A DNA stretch of 15,931 nucleotides from DATMNI01 sp035570275 (GTDB lineage Bacteria > Acidobacteriota > Terriglobia > Bryobacterales > Bryobacteraceae), in the NCBI GenBank assembly GCA_035570275.1, contig DATMNI010000383.1, positions 1 to 15,931 of the forward strand, given 5' to 3'. How positions within the stretch are numbered: the first letter of the stretch is position 1; every line of letters begins with the position of its first letter. Under the pieces are notes generated by a model. The model ran no database searches. It saw only the letters and a list, made by a program, of their open reading frames with translations, and was not told where the DNA came from. Position numbers and translations under genes: made by a program. Positions 1-6,681 of this stretch are shown here, piece after piece.

Positions 1-121
1 GCCTGTGAATGCCTGCGGCAATACGTTTTCAGGAGAGCCGGATGTCGGGAAATCCGCTTGTCCGGTTCGACGAGGGGAGAGTGGGTCGCACCGCAAGTTG
101 TCGCCCTCTCTCCTACTCTAC
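1..121 (+). mobile_element. 3' end of a group II intron (domains V and VI), cut by window edge
   Basis: Bases 35-68 form a 34-nt domain V. The lower helix has 9 pairs (35-43 with 60-68) and contains the catalytic AGC triad at 36-38, including the characteristic G-U pair (37/66). There is a 2-nt bulge at 58-59 and a GAAA loop at 49-52. The upper helix is imperfect, with a C-C mismatch at 46/55, or it is slipped. Bases 72-118 fold as domain VI: 72-74 pair with 116-118, 76-81 pair with 108-113, and 83-85 pair with 104-106. This leaves A115 bulged as the likely branch point, seven nucleotides from a 3' end reading CTCTAC (116-121). The intron body and any reverse transcriptase would lie to the left, outside the window. 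Bases 1-34 would be the end of domain IV. The fold was worked out by hand. The domain identity is fairly sure, but activity is unknown. Confidence 0.8.
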
Positions 122-146
122 CGGCTTGGCGTGAAATCCTGGTTTT

Positions 147-163
147 CTGGAGGTCTGCGCTAC
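147..163. repeat. Partial copy of the GTAGCGC/CTGGAGG repeat
   Basis: These 17 bases match the right arm of the inverted repeat at 1227-1243 at 15 of 17 positions. The left arm is absent here, so this is a fragment. It overlaps the last codons and the TAG stop of the channel gene (stop at 160-162). It lies 25 bases after the predicted intron end. Confidence 0.55.
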
Positions 164-597
164 TTGGTTATGAACTTGATCTCCCGGTCCACCAGGCGGG
201 TCACGACCGCAAACAAAAAGCTCGCGGAGAGTCCGCACATCAGCACGCCGGTGACACTTTCCACTGGGCCCAGGTCCCGCCACATCCGCGGCAGAACCAG
301 ATCTCCGTAGCCCACCGTCGAGTAACTGGTAGTTGAGAAGTAGAATGCAGACTCCCACGAGGGAAAACAATTCCAGCGGTAAAAGCCGGCCCACAGCAGG
401 ATCTGCACGATATGCAAGCCGATCATCAGGCTGGTAAGCCGCACCATGTGCACGGCGGAACGCACCAGGCCGAGCCTGTACGTTTCGCGCAAATGATTGA
501 TCCCACAATTGATGAGCACCGCCATTCCAGCGCTCTGGACTGCCAGGGTCAGCGTGATCAGAATGGCCGCGGCGCCGGTCTGGTGGAGAAAGCCCAT
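160..597 (-). CDS. Small potassium-channel-like membrane protein (Ion_trans_2 type)
   Basis: This gene encodes a 145-residue inner-membrane protein. It has hydrophobic segments at about residues 8-33, 49-72 and 112-135. A pore loop between the last two carries the potassium selectivity filter TVGYGD (94-99), preceded by SAFYFSTTSYS. The layout of one extra N-terminal helix plus a two-helix pore unit fits a minimal voltage-independent potassium channel, so passive potassium flux is the expected role. No RCK/TrkA regulatory domain follows, and the protein ends soon after the last helix. An ATG at 687 is also in frame, but it would overlap the upstream gene and add a polar stretch. The ATG at 597 leaves a 26-nt gap and starts just before the first helix, so I prefer it. 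The gene is probably co-transcribed with the secreted protein upstream. Its stop codon lies inside a repeat fragment. Confidence 0.82.
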   Translation of the reverse strand: MGFLHQTGAAAILITLTLAVQSAGMAVLINCGINHLRETYRLGLVRSAVHMVRLTSLMIGLHIVQILLWAGFYRWNCFPSWESAFYFSTTSYSTVGYGDLVLPRMWRDLGPVESVTGVLMCGLSASFLFAVVTRLVDREIKFITK

Positions 598-623
598 GGC
601 TCTGGTAGCTTCGCGGTAAACCG

Positions 624-1145
624 TTAGGGCTCGATAATCGGCGTTTCCGAGGCCAACTGCAAATCTACGACCAGCGCCAGACGCCAATCCAGTTGAAAGA
701 AGAACGCCGTGGCTTTGCCGGACATGACCTTGCGGAAAATCGGAAAGTATTTCAGCCGAAGTTGCGCGATGGACTGTTCGACCTCTCCCCGCCCGTGGAT
801 GTAACTCTCCGCCTGCTCATCCGTAAGCGCGTCGAAATTCCGCGCGTAGTCTTTGAGCAACGCGAACTTCTTATCGTAAATCGCGGCTAGTTCCGCGGTG
901 TACCGCTCGAAGATCGGCCAGAACTGCTGCGCCTCGGCGTCGGTCAGGTCCATATTGGCAGCGATGAACTGCTTCCTGATGGATCTGACGTCTTTCCGGA
1001 ACAACTTAATATCTTCGTCGGAGACCGCCGCATCGGGTGTTGCACCCTTTGACGGCAGCGACACGGGCTCCTGCGCGAGCACCCGGTTGCCGCCCATCCA
1101 CGAAACCCCCACCAGCACTGCTGTCACAATCGTTGTCTTGTTCAT
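624..1145 (-). CDS. Secreted LTxxQ/Spy-like helical protein
   Basis: This gene encodes a 173-residue protein with a signal peptide (Lys3, hydrophobic core 6-18, likely cleavage after VLA at 24). The mature part is mostly charged helix. It has two repeats of an LTD-A/E-[ED]A pattern, at LTDAEAQQFWPIF (67-79) and LTDEQAES (about 105-112). This resembles the LTxxQ motif of periplasmic Spy/CpxP-like proteins, which bind unfolded proteins or sense envelope stress. That assignment is by motif and is tentative. The start is well supported: a full AGGAGG lies 4 nt upstream (1150-1155 on the plus strand). The gene lies 26 nt upstream of the channel gene and may be co-transcribed with it. The C-terminal tail after about residue 150 is hydrophobic and less typical. 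Confidence 0.72.
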   Translation of the reverse strand: MNKTTIVTAVLVGVSWMGGNRVLAQEPVSLPSKGATPDAAVSDEDIKLFRKDVRSIRKQFIAANMDLTDAEAQQFWPIFERYTAELAAIYDKKFALLKDYARNFDALTDEQAESYIHGRGEVEQSIAQLRLKYFPIFRKVMSGKATAFFFQLDWRLALVVDLQLASETPIIEP

Positions 1146-1162
1146 TCATCCTCCTGTGGGGA

Positions 1163-1243
1163 GTAGCGCCCAGCCTCCAGGCCTGCCTTTTCCCCGGCGC
1201 GCGCAGGCCCCGGAGGGTCACTAGGACTGGAGGCCCGCGCTAC
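1163..1243. repeat. Compound inverted repeat, family A
   Basis: The outer arms pair GTAGCGC (1163-1169) with GCGCTAC (1237-1243), and CCTCCAG (1174-1180) with CTGGAGG (1227-1233), separated by a small internal loop. A nested stem pairs GGCCTGC (1180-1186) with GCAGGCC (1203-1209). The element fills the gap between the secreted LTxxQ protein gene and the end of the glycine-zipper gene. A fragment of it recurs at 147-163, so it is a dispersed repeat and not only a local hairpin. It could also act as a terminator for the minus-strand glycine-zipper gene, but there is no T-run. Confidence 0.7.
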
Positions 1244-1283
1244 ATAGATTAGGAGTTCCGGACCCTTCCATTTGTTGGCGCCT

Positions 1284-2030
1284 TCACAGGCGGACGGCGT
1301 TCTCAAGGACGAAGGTCAACCGGGTTTCGGATGGGATTTTCACGCGTTGGCCCTTGGTCAGGATTTCCGCCCCGGCTCCCACCGCGGCCCCCGATCCCAG
1401 GCCGATAGCAGCCCCTTTGCCGCCGCCCGCGATGGCCCCGATAATCGTGCCGAGCACCGCCGTGCCGCCGGCTACTTTGGCCGTCCGCGAACCGCGCGAG
1501 GAGCTTTCCTCCGTGACCGTTTCCGTGTTGACGTCCACCATCCGGCCATCCACCTTCAGGGACATCAGGTCAAGGGTGAGAGTCGTTCGTCCCGCCAGTT
1601 TGCCGGATTCTTTCGCATCCACCAGCTTCACCACCACGTCGGCCCCGCGTGGAATCATCGTACGGCCATCGATTACGACTGGTTCATCCAGGCTGGCGGC
1701 GAATGTCTGGCCGACGGAGTTCCGTTCCGAATCCACCCCGTCGATCATGCGAATGACCAGGTTCGTGCCGGCGGGGAGCCGGAGCCGGTCTGTGGCGGGG
1801 AGCCGGGCCCGGTCTCCGGCGGCCGATTCCCGGCGGGTGTGAAAGTCGATCCGCACGATGTCCTCGACATCCACGGTCTGGACCTGATCGCCGACCACGA
1901 ACTTCATCTCGGTTGGCGAGCCTCCCACATAATTGCCAGCGATCACGCGGCCGTCTTTGAGCGTTACGGTTTCGGCTGCCATGGCAGCCATTGCTAAAGT
2001 CAAACTGATTCCAAAAAGTAGCAGTCGCAT
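1284..2030 (-). CDS. Secreted glycine-zipper protein, function unknown
   Basis: This gene encodes a 248-residue protein with an N-terminal signal peptide (MRLLLFGIS..., cleavage near residue 18). A short segment follows at about 20-60, beginning VTLKDGRVIAGNYVG, which looks like a small beta-barrel repeat. The central region contains LPAGTNLVIRMIDGVDS and a beta-rich stretch. A glycine zipper at about 188-227 has alternating Gly/Ala with small residues and could insert into or lie on a membrane. The protein ends with a beta-strand-like tail (TRLTFVLENAV). This arrangement is familiar from uncharacterised acidobacterial envelope proteins, and I assign no reaction. The start at 2030 is chosen because a GGGGGAACC ribosome site lies just upstream. 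An in-frame ATG at 2141 would run into the palindromic repeat and encode non-protein-like sequence. Confidence 0.75.
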   Translation of the reverse strand: MRLLLFGISLTLAMAAMAAETVTLKDGRVIAGNYVGGSPTEMKFVVGDQVQTVDVEDIVRIDFHTRRESAAGDRARLPATDRLRLPAGTNLVIRMIDGVDSERNSVGQTFAASLDEPVVIDGRTMIPRGADVVVKLVDAKESGKLAGRTTLTLDLMSLKVDGRMVDVNTETVTEESSSRGSRTAKVAGGTAVLGTIIGAIAGGGKGAAIGLGSGAAVGAGAEILTKGQRVKIPSETRLTFVLENAVRL

Positions 2031-2090
2031 AATGGTTCCCCCATGTGATGAGCCGTATGCGAGCGTGTTTGTTGGGAGGCGGACAGGCGA

Positions 2091-2161
2091 CCCTAACGGT
2101 CGTGGCTCCGATGGACTCGTTGACAACACGAGACTTCGCATCGGAGCCGCGACCGTTAGGG
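2091..2161. repeat. Near-perfect palindromic repeat, family B
   Basis: Two 23-nt arms (2091-2113 and 2139-2161) are reverse complements at 22 of 23 positions. The single difference could form a G-U pair in RNA. The 25-nt loop contains a smaller hairpin, CTCGT (2116-2120) with ACGAG (2128-2132). The element lies between the kinase stop (2205) and the glycine-zipper start (2030), both on the minus strand, so it may also end or stabilise the kinase transcript. I recall similar palindromes scattered through Solibacter-like genomes, but no second copy occurs in this window. Confidence 0.85.
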
Positions 2162-2204
2162 AGTGGTGTTACGTGCGGTAACCGACTTTCGCGCCGGAAA
2201 CTAA

Positions 2205-5200
2205 CTAGCCATCGGAAGACTGCGACTGTCGCGATGCGTTCGGCTTCAAATATGCAAAAGCGGCGGGAATGGTCAGCTCCACTTCCGTACCGGAACCGGG
2301 CCTGCTGAAAACGGCCAGCTTGCCTCCCGCCAGCGTGGCGCGTTCCCGCATGCCGGGCATTCCGTGATGCCCGGAACGGCCGCCGGCATCCAGGATCTGC
2401 AAGTCGATGCCCTTGCCGTTGTCCCGCACACACAGCCGGAACTGGCGTGGGCCATACTCGATTTCCACTTCGATCCGGGTGGCCTGTCCGTGTCGAAAGG
2501 CATTGCGCACCGCTTCGCTGGCTATGCGGTAGACCTCGTCCCGGACGATCGGCGCGAGATCCCTGGTCGCGCCCTCCACGTACACCTGGAACTCGGGACC
2601 GTGCGGGCTCTTGGGATCGGCGGCGAGCTCTTCTCCAAGCGTCCGGATCGCCTGCGCCAGTTCGTTGGTGGTCACGGTGGAAGAGCGCAATCCCTGCACC
2701 GCGTCGCGGCCCTCGGTGACCGCCTCCCGCGCCTGCTCGACGATCGTCTCCAATTGTTCCCGGGCTTCCGGTGGATCCTTGATTCGGTACGCCACCACGG
2801 AAAGCTTCAGCAACACCGCTTGAAAGCTCTGCAGCATGGTATCGTGCAGGTCGCGCGCGATCCGGGTCCGCTCGGCAACGCGCTCTTCCATCCGCATGTT
2901 GAACTGTCGCGCGACGTGTCGCAGCCGAAGCTGGTACAGCCCCGCGAGCAATCCGGCAAATGCGGCCACGCACGACGCCTGGAACCAGGCAGACTGGTAG
3001 TAGGCCGGCGCGACGGAAAAATCCAGCGATGCGCCGGCCTCGTTCCACACGCCGCTGTTATTGCAGGCGATCACGCGGAAGCGGTAGTTGCGCGGCGGCA
3101 GATCGCTATAAAACGCCTGGCGGCGCGTGCCGGCGTCTTGCCAATCGGTATCGCGGCCTTCCAGCGTGAAGCGAAACTGCACCTTTTCCGGCGCGGCGAA
3201 GCTGAGCGCGGTGTAGTCGATCTGCAGGTCGCGGATCAGCGGAGGCAAGCGCAAGCCGCTGTTCGCATCATAGGGCTTGCGGTCCGCGACGATCTGTTCG
3301 ATGTGAACCGGCGGGGCCAGGTTGTTGACGGTAAGGTGGCTGGGATCGATCACGCCGACGCCATCGGTACGCTGAAACCATATTTTTCCATCCGGAGACT
3401 TGGCGACACGGGGGGCGAGGAAGGAATTAATGGCAACAACCCTGACGCCGTCGAAAGGGTCGAAGAGGACGGTGTGGAGTGCGCGGCCGGCCCCGGACGC
3501 CAAAGCCTCCAACTCAGACCGCGCAACCCGCAACAGGCCGCAGGACGTGTACAGCCAGAACGAGTGGCCATCGTCTTCCATGGCCCAATGCACTGCAGCG
3601 CAGGGCAAACCGTTCTCACGCGTCAACGTGGCGAGGCGGCCGTCTTTCAAGCGGCTGAGCCCGCCCTCGGTAGAGATCCAGAGTGCGCCCTCGCGATCGT
3701 ACCAAAGGTCGTTGACATAGCCACCAGCCAGCCCATTGGAGGCGGCGTAGCTGGCGCGGACCCGGCCGTCCTTCCAGTAAGCGATGCCGCTTTGAAAAAA
3801 CCCGAGCCATAAGCCTCCCCCCACGGGATCGGCTGCAACCGCCTCGGCAAAACTGCTGCTTCCCAGGGTGGTCCACGGGATTTGTTGCACACCGCCATCC
3901 GGCGCCAAACCAATCAGGAGATTCACGTGGGCGAACCACAGATTTCCGGCAGTGTCTTCCACGATGGACTGCACATTTCCGGTGGGGATGGCGCGTAGGG
4001 GAACAAGCCGGTCATTCTCCAGATAGCCCACGCCGCCCGGCGTGGCGACCCAGATTCGTCCGCGATGGTCCTGAAAGAGAGCCGTGACCGTTCGATCCGC
4101 CAATCCACTGCCAACCACCTCCTTGACCACGCGCCGATCCGCTGGTTGCGGCGCGCGGCGCTCCCGGTAGGCCCAGACTTCCCCATGATTCCAGCGCTTC
4201 AGCCCCTCCGCAGTGCCGATCCAAACGCTGCCATCCCTGGCCGGTAGGGCGACGCTGACACCGGCAGTGGTTGACATTTGATTGCCGGAAATCATGGGAA
4301 CGGCGAAGTCGCGAAAACGATCGAGGCCTTTAGCCGTCGATACCCAAACATTGCCCTCCCGATCTTCGAAGATAGCGATCACGGAATCGGCGGACAGGCC
4401 TTCGGACTCCGCAAATCTGTCCGTTCTGCCCAGGCCTACATGCGTCAAGCCTCGATTCGCCGCTGCTATCCACAGGCCGCCATCGCGATCGCGGAGCAGG
4501 CTTGTGACATAGGAGGGCTGGGATTGGCCTGGGAGCGAGTACTCCTCGGCCTTTCCGCCAACCAGGCGCCGGAGGCGCCGGTACGTGCCGATCAAGGGTT
4601 CGGCGTCATCGGCTCCGCCAACAGCCATGACTCCGTTCGGCTCGGGAATCGGATAGAGTTGCGGAGGCCCCGGTTTCCATCGCCACAACCCGCGCTCCGA
4701 TCCTGCCCAGAGATTGCCCGTCTTGTCTTCATAGAAACCATTCACCCAGGCGCCAAACCGGCCGCCCGCCTCATCGCAGTGGACGCTGCCCTTCCGGATG
4801 GCACAGAGCTTGCCGTTGGGCTGGGCGTACCCGCCCGCCCATATCGAGCCTTCCCGATCCTCAAACAGGCCGGCTGGCTCAATAATCACGCCGGCAAGCT
4901 CCGCGTACGTGGAAAGCTTACCGTCCTTCCAACTGGCCAGCCCCTTCCTCGTGCCGATCCAAAGCGTACCATCGCGCCCGGCCAGCAGACACGTAATGAG
5001 GTCGCTGGGAAGATGCTGGTTCGGCGGCGGCTCCCATCCAGTGGTGCGCACGCCGTCGAATCGAAGCAAGCCGAACTCGGTGCCGAGCCAGATATAACCG
5101 TCGGCGGTCTGGGCGATGGACCTGACCCGGCCTTTTAGGAAGCCCTCGCCGATCGGCCACGACTTGTGCGCGTACTGGCTGACCTCGAGCGCCGGATTCA

Positions 5201-5258
5201 ATGCGAACGCGCACTGCCCGGCAGCCAGCAGGCCGGCGAACCAGAAAGCTCCCCTCAT
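2205..5258 (-). CDS. Two-component sensor histidine kinase with double beta-propeller (Reg_prop/Y_Y_Y/HisKA_3)
   Basis: This gene encodes a 1017-residue membrane sensor kinase. After a signal peptide (about 1-20), residues about 45-650 hold some twelve to fourteen Reg_prop repeats of the form 'hWhGTxxGLxRhxdG' (for example IWLGTEFGLLRFDG and LWISTEGGLSRLKDG). These are enough for two seven-bladed propellers facing the periplasm. A Y_Y_Y domain follows at about 672-745, then one transmembrane helix at about 755-775. The cytoplasmic part is a HisKA_3 dimerisation domain with the phosphoacceptor His805 in RDLHDTMLQ. The ATPase domain has its N-box Asn at 919 and the G1 box DNGKG at 946-950. There is no receiver or DNA-binding domain, so it is a classical kinase of the NarL-partner type. 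No response regulator gene lies beside it. The propeller probably senses a ligand such as a glycan, as known for Bacteroidetes relatives, but the signal is unknown. Start 5258 is chosen because it opens the signal peptide. Upstream in-frame codons read through the palindrome at 5288-5397. Confidence 0.92.
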   Translation of the reverse strand: MRGAFWFAGLLAAGQCAFALNPALEVSQYAHKSWPIGEGFLKGRVRSIAQTADGYIWLGTEFGLLRFDGVRTTGWEPPPNQHLPSDLITCLLAGRDGTLWIGTRKGLASWKDGKLSTYAELAGVIIEPAGLFEDREGSIWAGGYAQPNGKLCAIRKGSVHCDEAGGRFGAWVNGFYEDKTGNLWAGSERGLWRWKPGPPQLYPIPEPNGVMAVGGADDAEPLIGTYRRLRRLVGGKAEEYSLPGQSQPSYVTSLLRDRDGGLWIAAANRGLTHVGLGRTDRFAESEGLSADSVIAIFEDREGNVWVSTAKGLDRFRDFAVPMISGNQMSTTAGVSVALPARDGSVWIGTAEGLKRWNHGEVWAYRERRAPQPADRRVVKEVVGSGLADRTVTALFQDHRGRIWVATPGGVGYLENDRLVPLRAIPTGNVQSIVEDTAGNLWFAHVNLLIGLAPDGGVQQIPWTTLGSSSFAEAVAADPVGGGLWLGFFQSGIAYWKDGRVRASYAASNGLAGGYVNDLWYDREGALWISTEGGLSRLKDGRLATLTRENGLPCAAVHWAMEDDGHSFWLYTSCGLLRVARSELEALASGAGRALHTVLFDPFDGVRVVAINSFLAPRVAKSPDGKIWFQRTDGVGVIDPSHLTVNNLAPPVHIEQIVADRKPYDANSGLRLPPLIRDLQIDYTALSFAAPEKVQFRFTLEGRDTDWQDAGTRRQAFYSDLPPRNYRFRVIACNNSGVWNEAGASLDFSVAPAYYQSAWFQASCVAAFAGLLAGLYQLRLRHVARQFNMRMEERVAERTRIARDLHDTMLQSFQAVLLKLSVVAYRIKDPPEAREQLETIVEQAREAVTEGRDAVQGLRSSTVTTNELAQAIRTLGEELAADPKSPHGPEFQVYVEGATRDLAPIVRDEVYRIASEAVRNAFRHGQATRIEVEIEYGPRQFRLCVRDNGKGIDLQILDAGGRSGHHGMPGMRERATLAGGKLAVFSRPGSGTEVELTIPAAFAYLKPNASRQSQSSDG

Positions 5259-5287
5259 GACAATGAAGTCATTATCCCGTACTCGGC

Positions 5288-5397
5288 TGTGGGGCAGGTT
5301 GTTAACCTGCGGCGGATTGGCAATCCGCCTGCCGGCAGCACACATAACCCCGGCAGGCGGGTTGCCAACCCGCCGCAGGATACCATCCTGCCCCACA
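5288..5397. repeat. Compound palindromic repeat, family C
   Basis: The perfect 11-bp outer arms are 5288-5298 and 5387-5397. Inside them a 37-bp stretch (5299-5335) pairs with 5350-5386 with 5 mismatches. Each half also holds two small palindromes: CAGGTT/AACCTG around 5295-5309, GCGGATT/AATCCGC, GCGGGTT/AACCCGC, and CAGGAT/ATCCTG near 5376-5390. The whole could fold as one long hairpin or as a multi-arm structure. It occupies most of the 197-nt divergent gap between the kinase start (5258) and the YceI start (5456), so it lies in both promoters' territory. Confidence 0.85.
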
Positions 5398-5421
5398 AAA
5401 ACTCGTCAAACAAAAGCGCGA

Positions 5422-5448
5422 TCCTCACGATCTCCACTGTGAGGAGGG
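5422..5448 (+). promoter_or_regulatory. Strong Shine-Dalgarno inside a possible hairpin, decides a TTG start
   Basis: GAGGAGGG at 5441-5448 is a near-ideal ribosome site, and 7 nt separate it from the TTG at 5456. The next in-frame ATG (5477) is 28 nt away, too far for this site. A 7-bp stem, TCCTCAC (5422-5428) with GTGAGGA (5439-5445), would cover half of the site, so translation could be controlled by opening it. Whether it is regulated is inference. Confidence 0.5.
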
Positions 5449-5455
5449 CCGGAGA

Positions 5456-5977
5456 TTGCCAGCTACAAGAACCGCCATGCCCACAACTGTGAGTCCACTC
5501 ACCGCAACCTCCACGTGGTCCAGTGACCCCGCACACTCGTCGGTCGACTTCAAGGTCCGTCACATGATGATCTCTTATGTTCGAGGTGAATTCCGGGTGG
5601 TTCGCGGCGCGCTTAAGCTGACTATCGAGGACATCACCCAAGCCAGCGTCGGCGCGGATTTCCTCGATGCCGAGCGGTATCCGGTAATTACCTTCCGTTC
5701 GGCCAAGATCCACGAATTGCTGGGTGAAGCCCTCCGTGTGGATGGCGATCTGACGATTCACGGGGTCACGCGCAACGTCACCCTCCATGTCGATAACGTT
5801 TCGCCGGAGACGAAGGACCCATGGGGGAACTTCCGCCTCGGGGCATCGGCGAGCACGGTCATCCGGCGCAAGGACTTCGGCCTGAACTGGAACTCGGTGC
5901 TGGAAACGGGTGGAGTTCTCGTGGGTGACGACATCGCGATCGAGTTCGACCTCGAATTCGTGAAATCGCAGCAGTGA
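5456..5977 (+). CDS. YceI-family lipocalin-like protein
   Basis: This gene encodes a 173-residue protein of the YceI family. These are eight-stranded beta-barrels that bind long isoprenoid or amide ligands in their cavity. The family signature DPAHSSVDFKVRHMM appears at 24-38, followed by VRGEF, GADFLDAERYP, LTIHGVTRNVTL and SASTVIRRKDFGLNW near the C-terminus. There is no signal peptide, so this copy is probably cytoplasmic, unlike the periplasmic E. coli YceI. The start is the TTG at 5456 because of the excellent ribosome site 7 nt upstream. With the ATG at 5477 the protein would be 166 residues and keep the whole domain. It is transcribed away from the sensor kinase. The next gene starts 89 nt later with a hairpin in between, so membership of the glycogen operon is possible but not shown. 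Confidence 0.9.
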   Translation: MPATRTAMPTTVSPLTATSTWSSDPAHSSVDFKVRHMMISYVRGEFRVVRGALKLTIEDITQASVGADFLDAERYPVITFRSAKIHELLGEALRVDGDLTIHGVTRNVTLHVDNVSPETKDPWGNFRLGASASTVIRRKDFGLNWNSVLETGGVLVGDDIAIEFDLEFVKSQQ

Positions 5978-5983
5978 GACGCC

Positions 5984-6005
5984 GGCCAGCCGGCTTCCGC
6001 TGGCC
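5984..6005 (+). other. Intergenic hairpin between yceI-like and phosphatase genes
   Basis: GGCCAGC (5984-5990) pairs perfectly with GCTGGCC (5999-6005) around an 8-nt loop. It begins 6 nt after the YceI stop. No T-run follows, so it is not a convincing intrinsic terminator. It could be a processing or stability element that sets off the operon downstream. Confidence 0.4.
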
Positions 6006-6066
6006 AACAAATCGGCGCCGGCGATGCTCCTCAATGCTGAGCCGGTGTTCATCTGGGGAGAAATCG

Positions 6067-6681
6067 TTGAAGGAACCTCAAATCATCTACCTGGCCCGGC
6101 ATGGCGAGACCGCGTGGTCGCTCAGCGGACAACACACCGGGCTCACCGATCTGCCACTGACACCGCGCGGCGAATGTAACGCTCGCCGCCTGGGAGAACG
6201 GCTTGCGGGCCTGGAATTCGCCAAGGTGTTTACCAGCCCGCTGCAACGCGCGTCGCGGACTTGCGAGTTGGCCGGTTTCGGGCCAAGGGCGGAAGTCGAC
6301 CGGGACCTGACAGAATGGCATTACGGCGAATATGAGGGTCTCCGGACGGCGGACATTCACGTGAAGCGCCCGGGCTGGGAGCCATTCCGCGATGGATTCC
6401 CCGGAGGCGAATCATTCGACCAGGTTGGAACGCGAGCGGACCGCATGGTCGAGAGGGTCCGATCGGTCGATGGCGCCGTACTGCTCTTCTCCAGCGGGCA
6501 CTTCCTGCGAATCCTGGCCGCGCGCTGGCTTGGCCTTAAGCCGGAGGGCGGCCGCTACTTCCTATTGGGGACGGCGAGCCTGAGCACGCTGACCTATGAG
6601 CACAATTCATCGGAGCCGGCGATCGGTATGTGGAATGACACTCGTCATATAAGCGCGCAATGCATGGAGGAATCCAAGTGA
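6067..6681 (+). CDS. Histidine phosphatase family protein (phosphoglycerate-mutase-like, probable sugar phosphatase)
   Basis: This gene encodes a 204-residue member of the histidine phosphatase superfamily, which transfers phosphate to a catalytic His. The phosphate pocket is visible: RHGET with Arg11 and His12 near the N-terminus, Arg61 in SPLQRA, the acid Glu83 in TEWHYGEYEG, and the second His145 in SSGHFLRIL. The segment ARHGETAWSLSGQHTGLTD resembles bacterial relatives of the yeast sedoheptulose-bisphosphatase Shb17. Together with the downstream phosphorylase, mutase and transaldolase, this suggests a sugar-phosphate substrate, but that is inference. An ATG at 5974 is in frame and overlaps the YceI stop, but it would add 31 Arg/Ser-rich residues. 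The TTG at 6067 has GGGGAG 6 nt upstream and starts right before the domain, so it is chosen. The gene ends inside the GTG start of the phosphorylase (GTGA overlap). Confidence 0.85.
   Translation: MKEPQIIYLARHGETAWSLSGQHTGLTDLPLTPRGECNARRLGERLAGLEFAKVFTSPLQRASRTCELAGFGPRAEVDRDLTEWHYGEYEGLRTADIHVKRPGWEPFRDGFPGGESFDQVGTRADRMVERVRSVDGAVLLFSSGHFLRILAARWLGLKPEGGRYFLLGTASLSTLTYEHNSSEPAIGMWNDTRHISAQCMEESK

Noticed and set aside
1284..2141. Longer form of the glycine-zipper protein starting at 2141
   Set aside because: The added residues read through the family B palindrome. The ATG at 2030 has a ribosome site and opens a signal peptide.
2364..3812. A 482-codon plus-strand frame opposite the sensor kinase
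   Set aside because: It is the antisense of well-defined kinase and propeller domains, and its product shows no recognisable domain.
2205..5396. Longer form of the sensor kinase starting at 5396
   Set aside because: The extra 46 residues are a translation of the palindromic repeat at 5288-5397 and precede a proper signal peptide at 5258.
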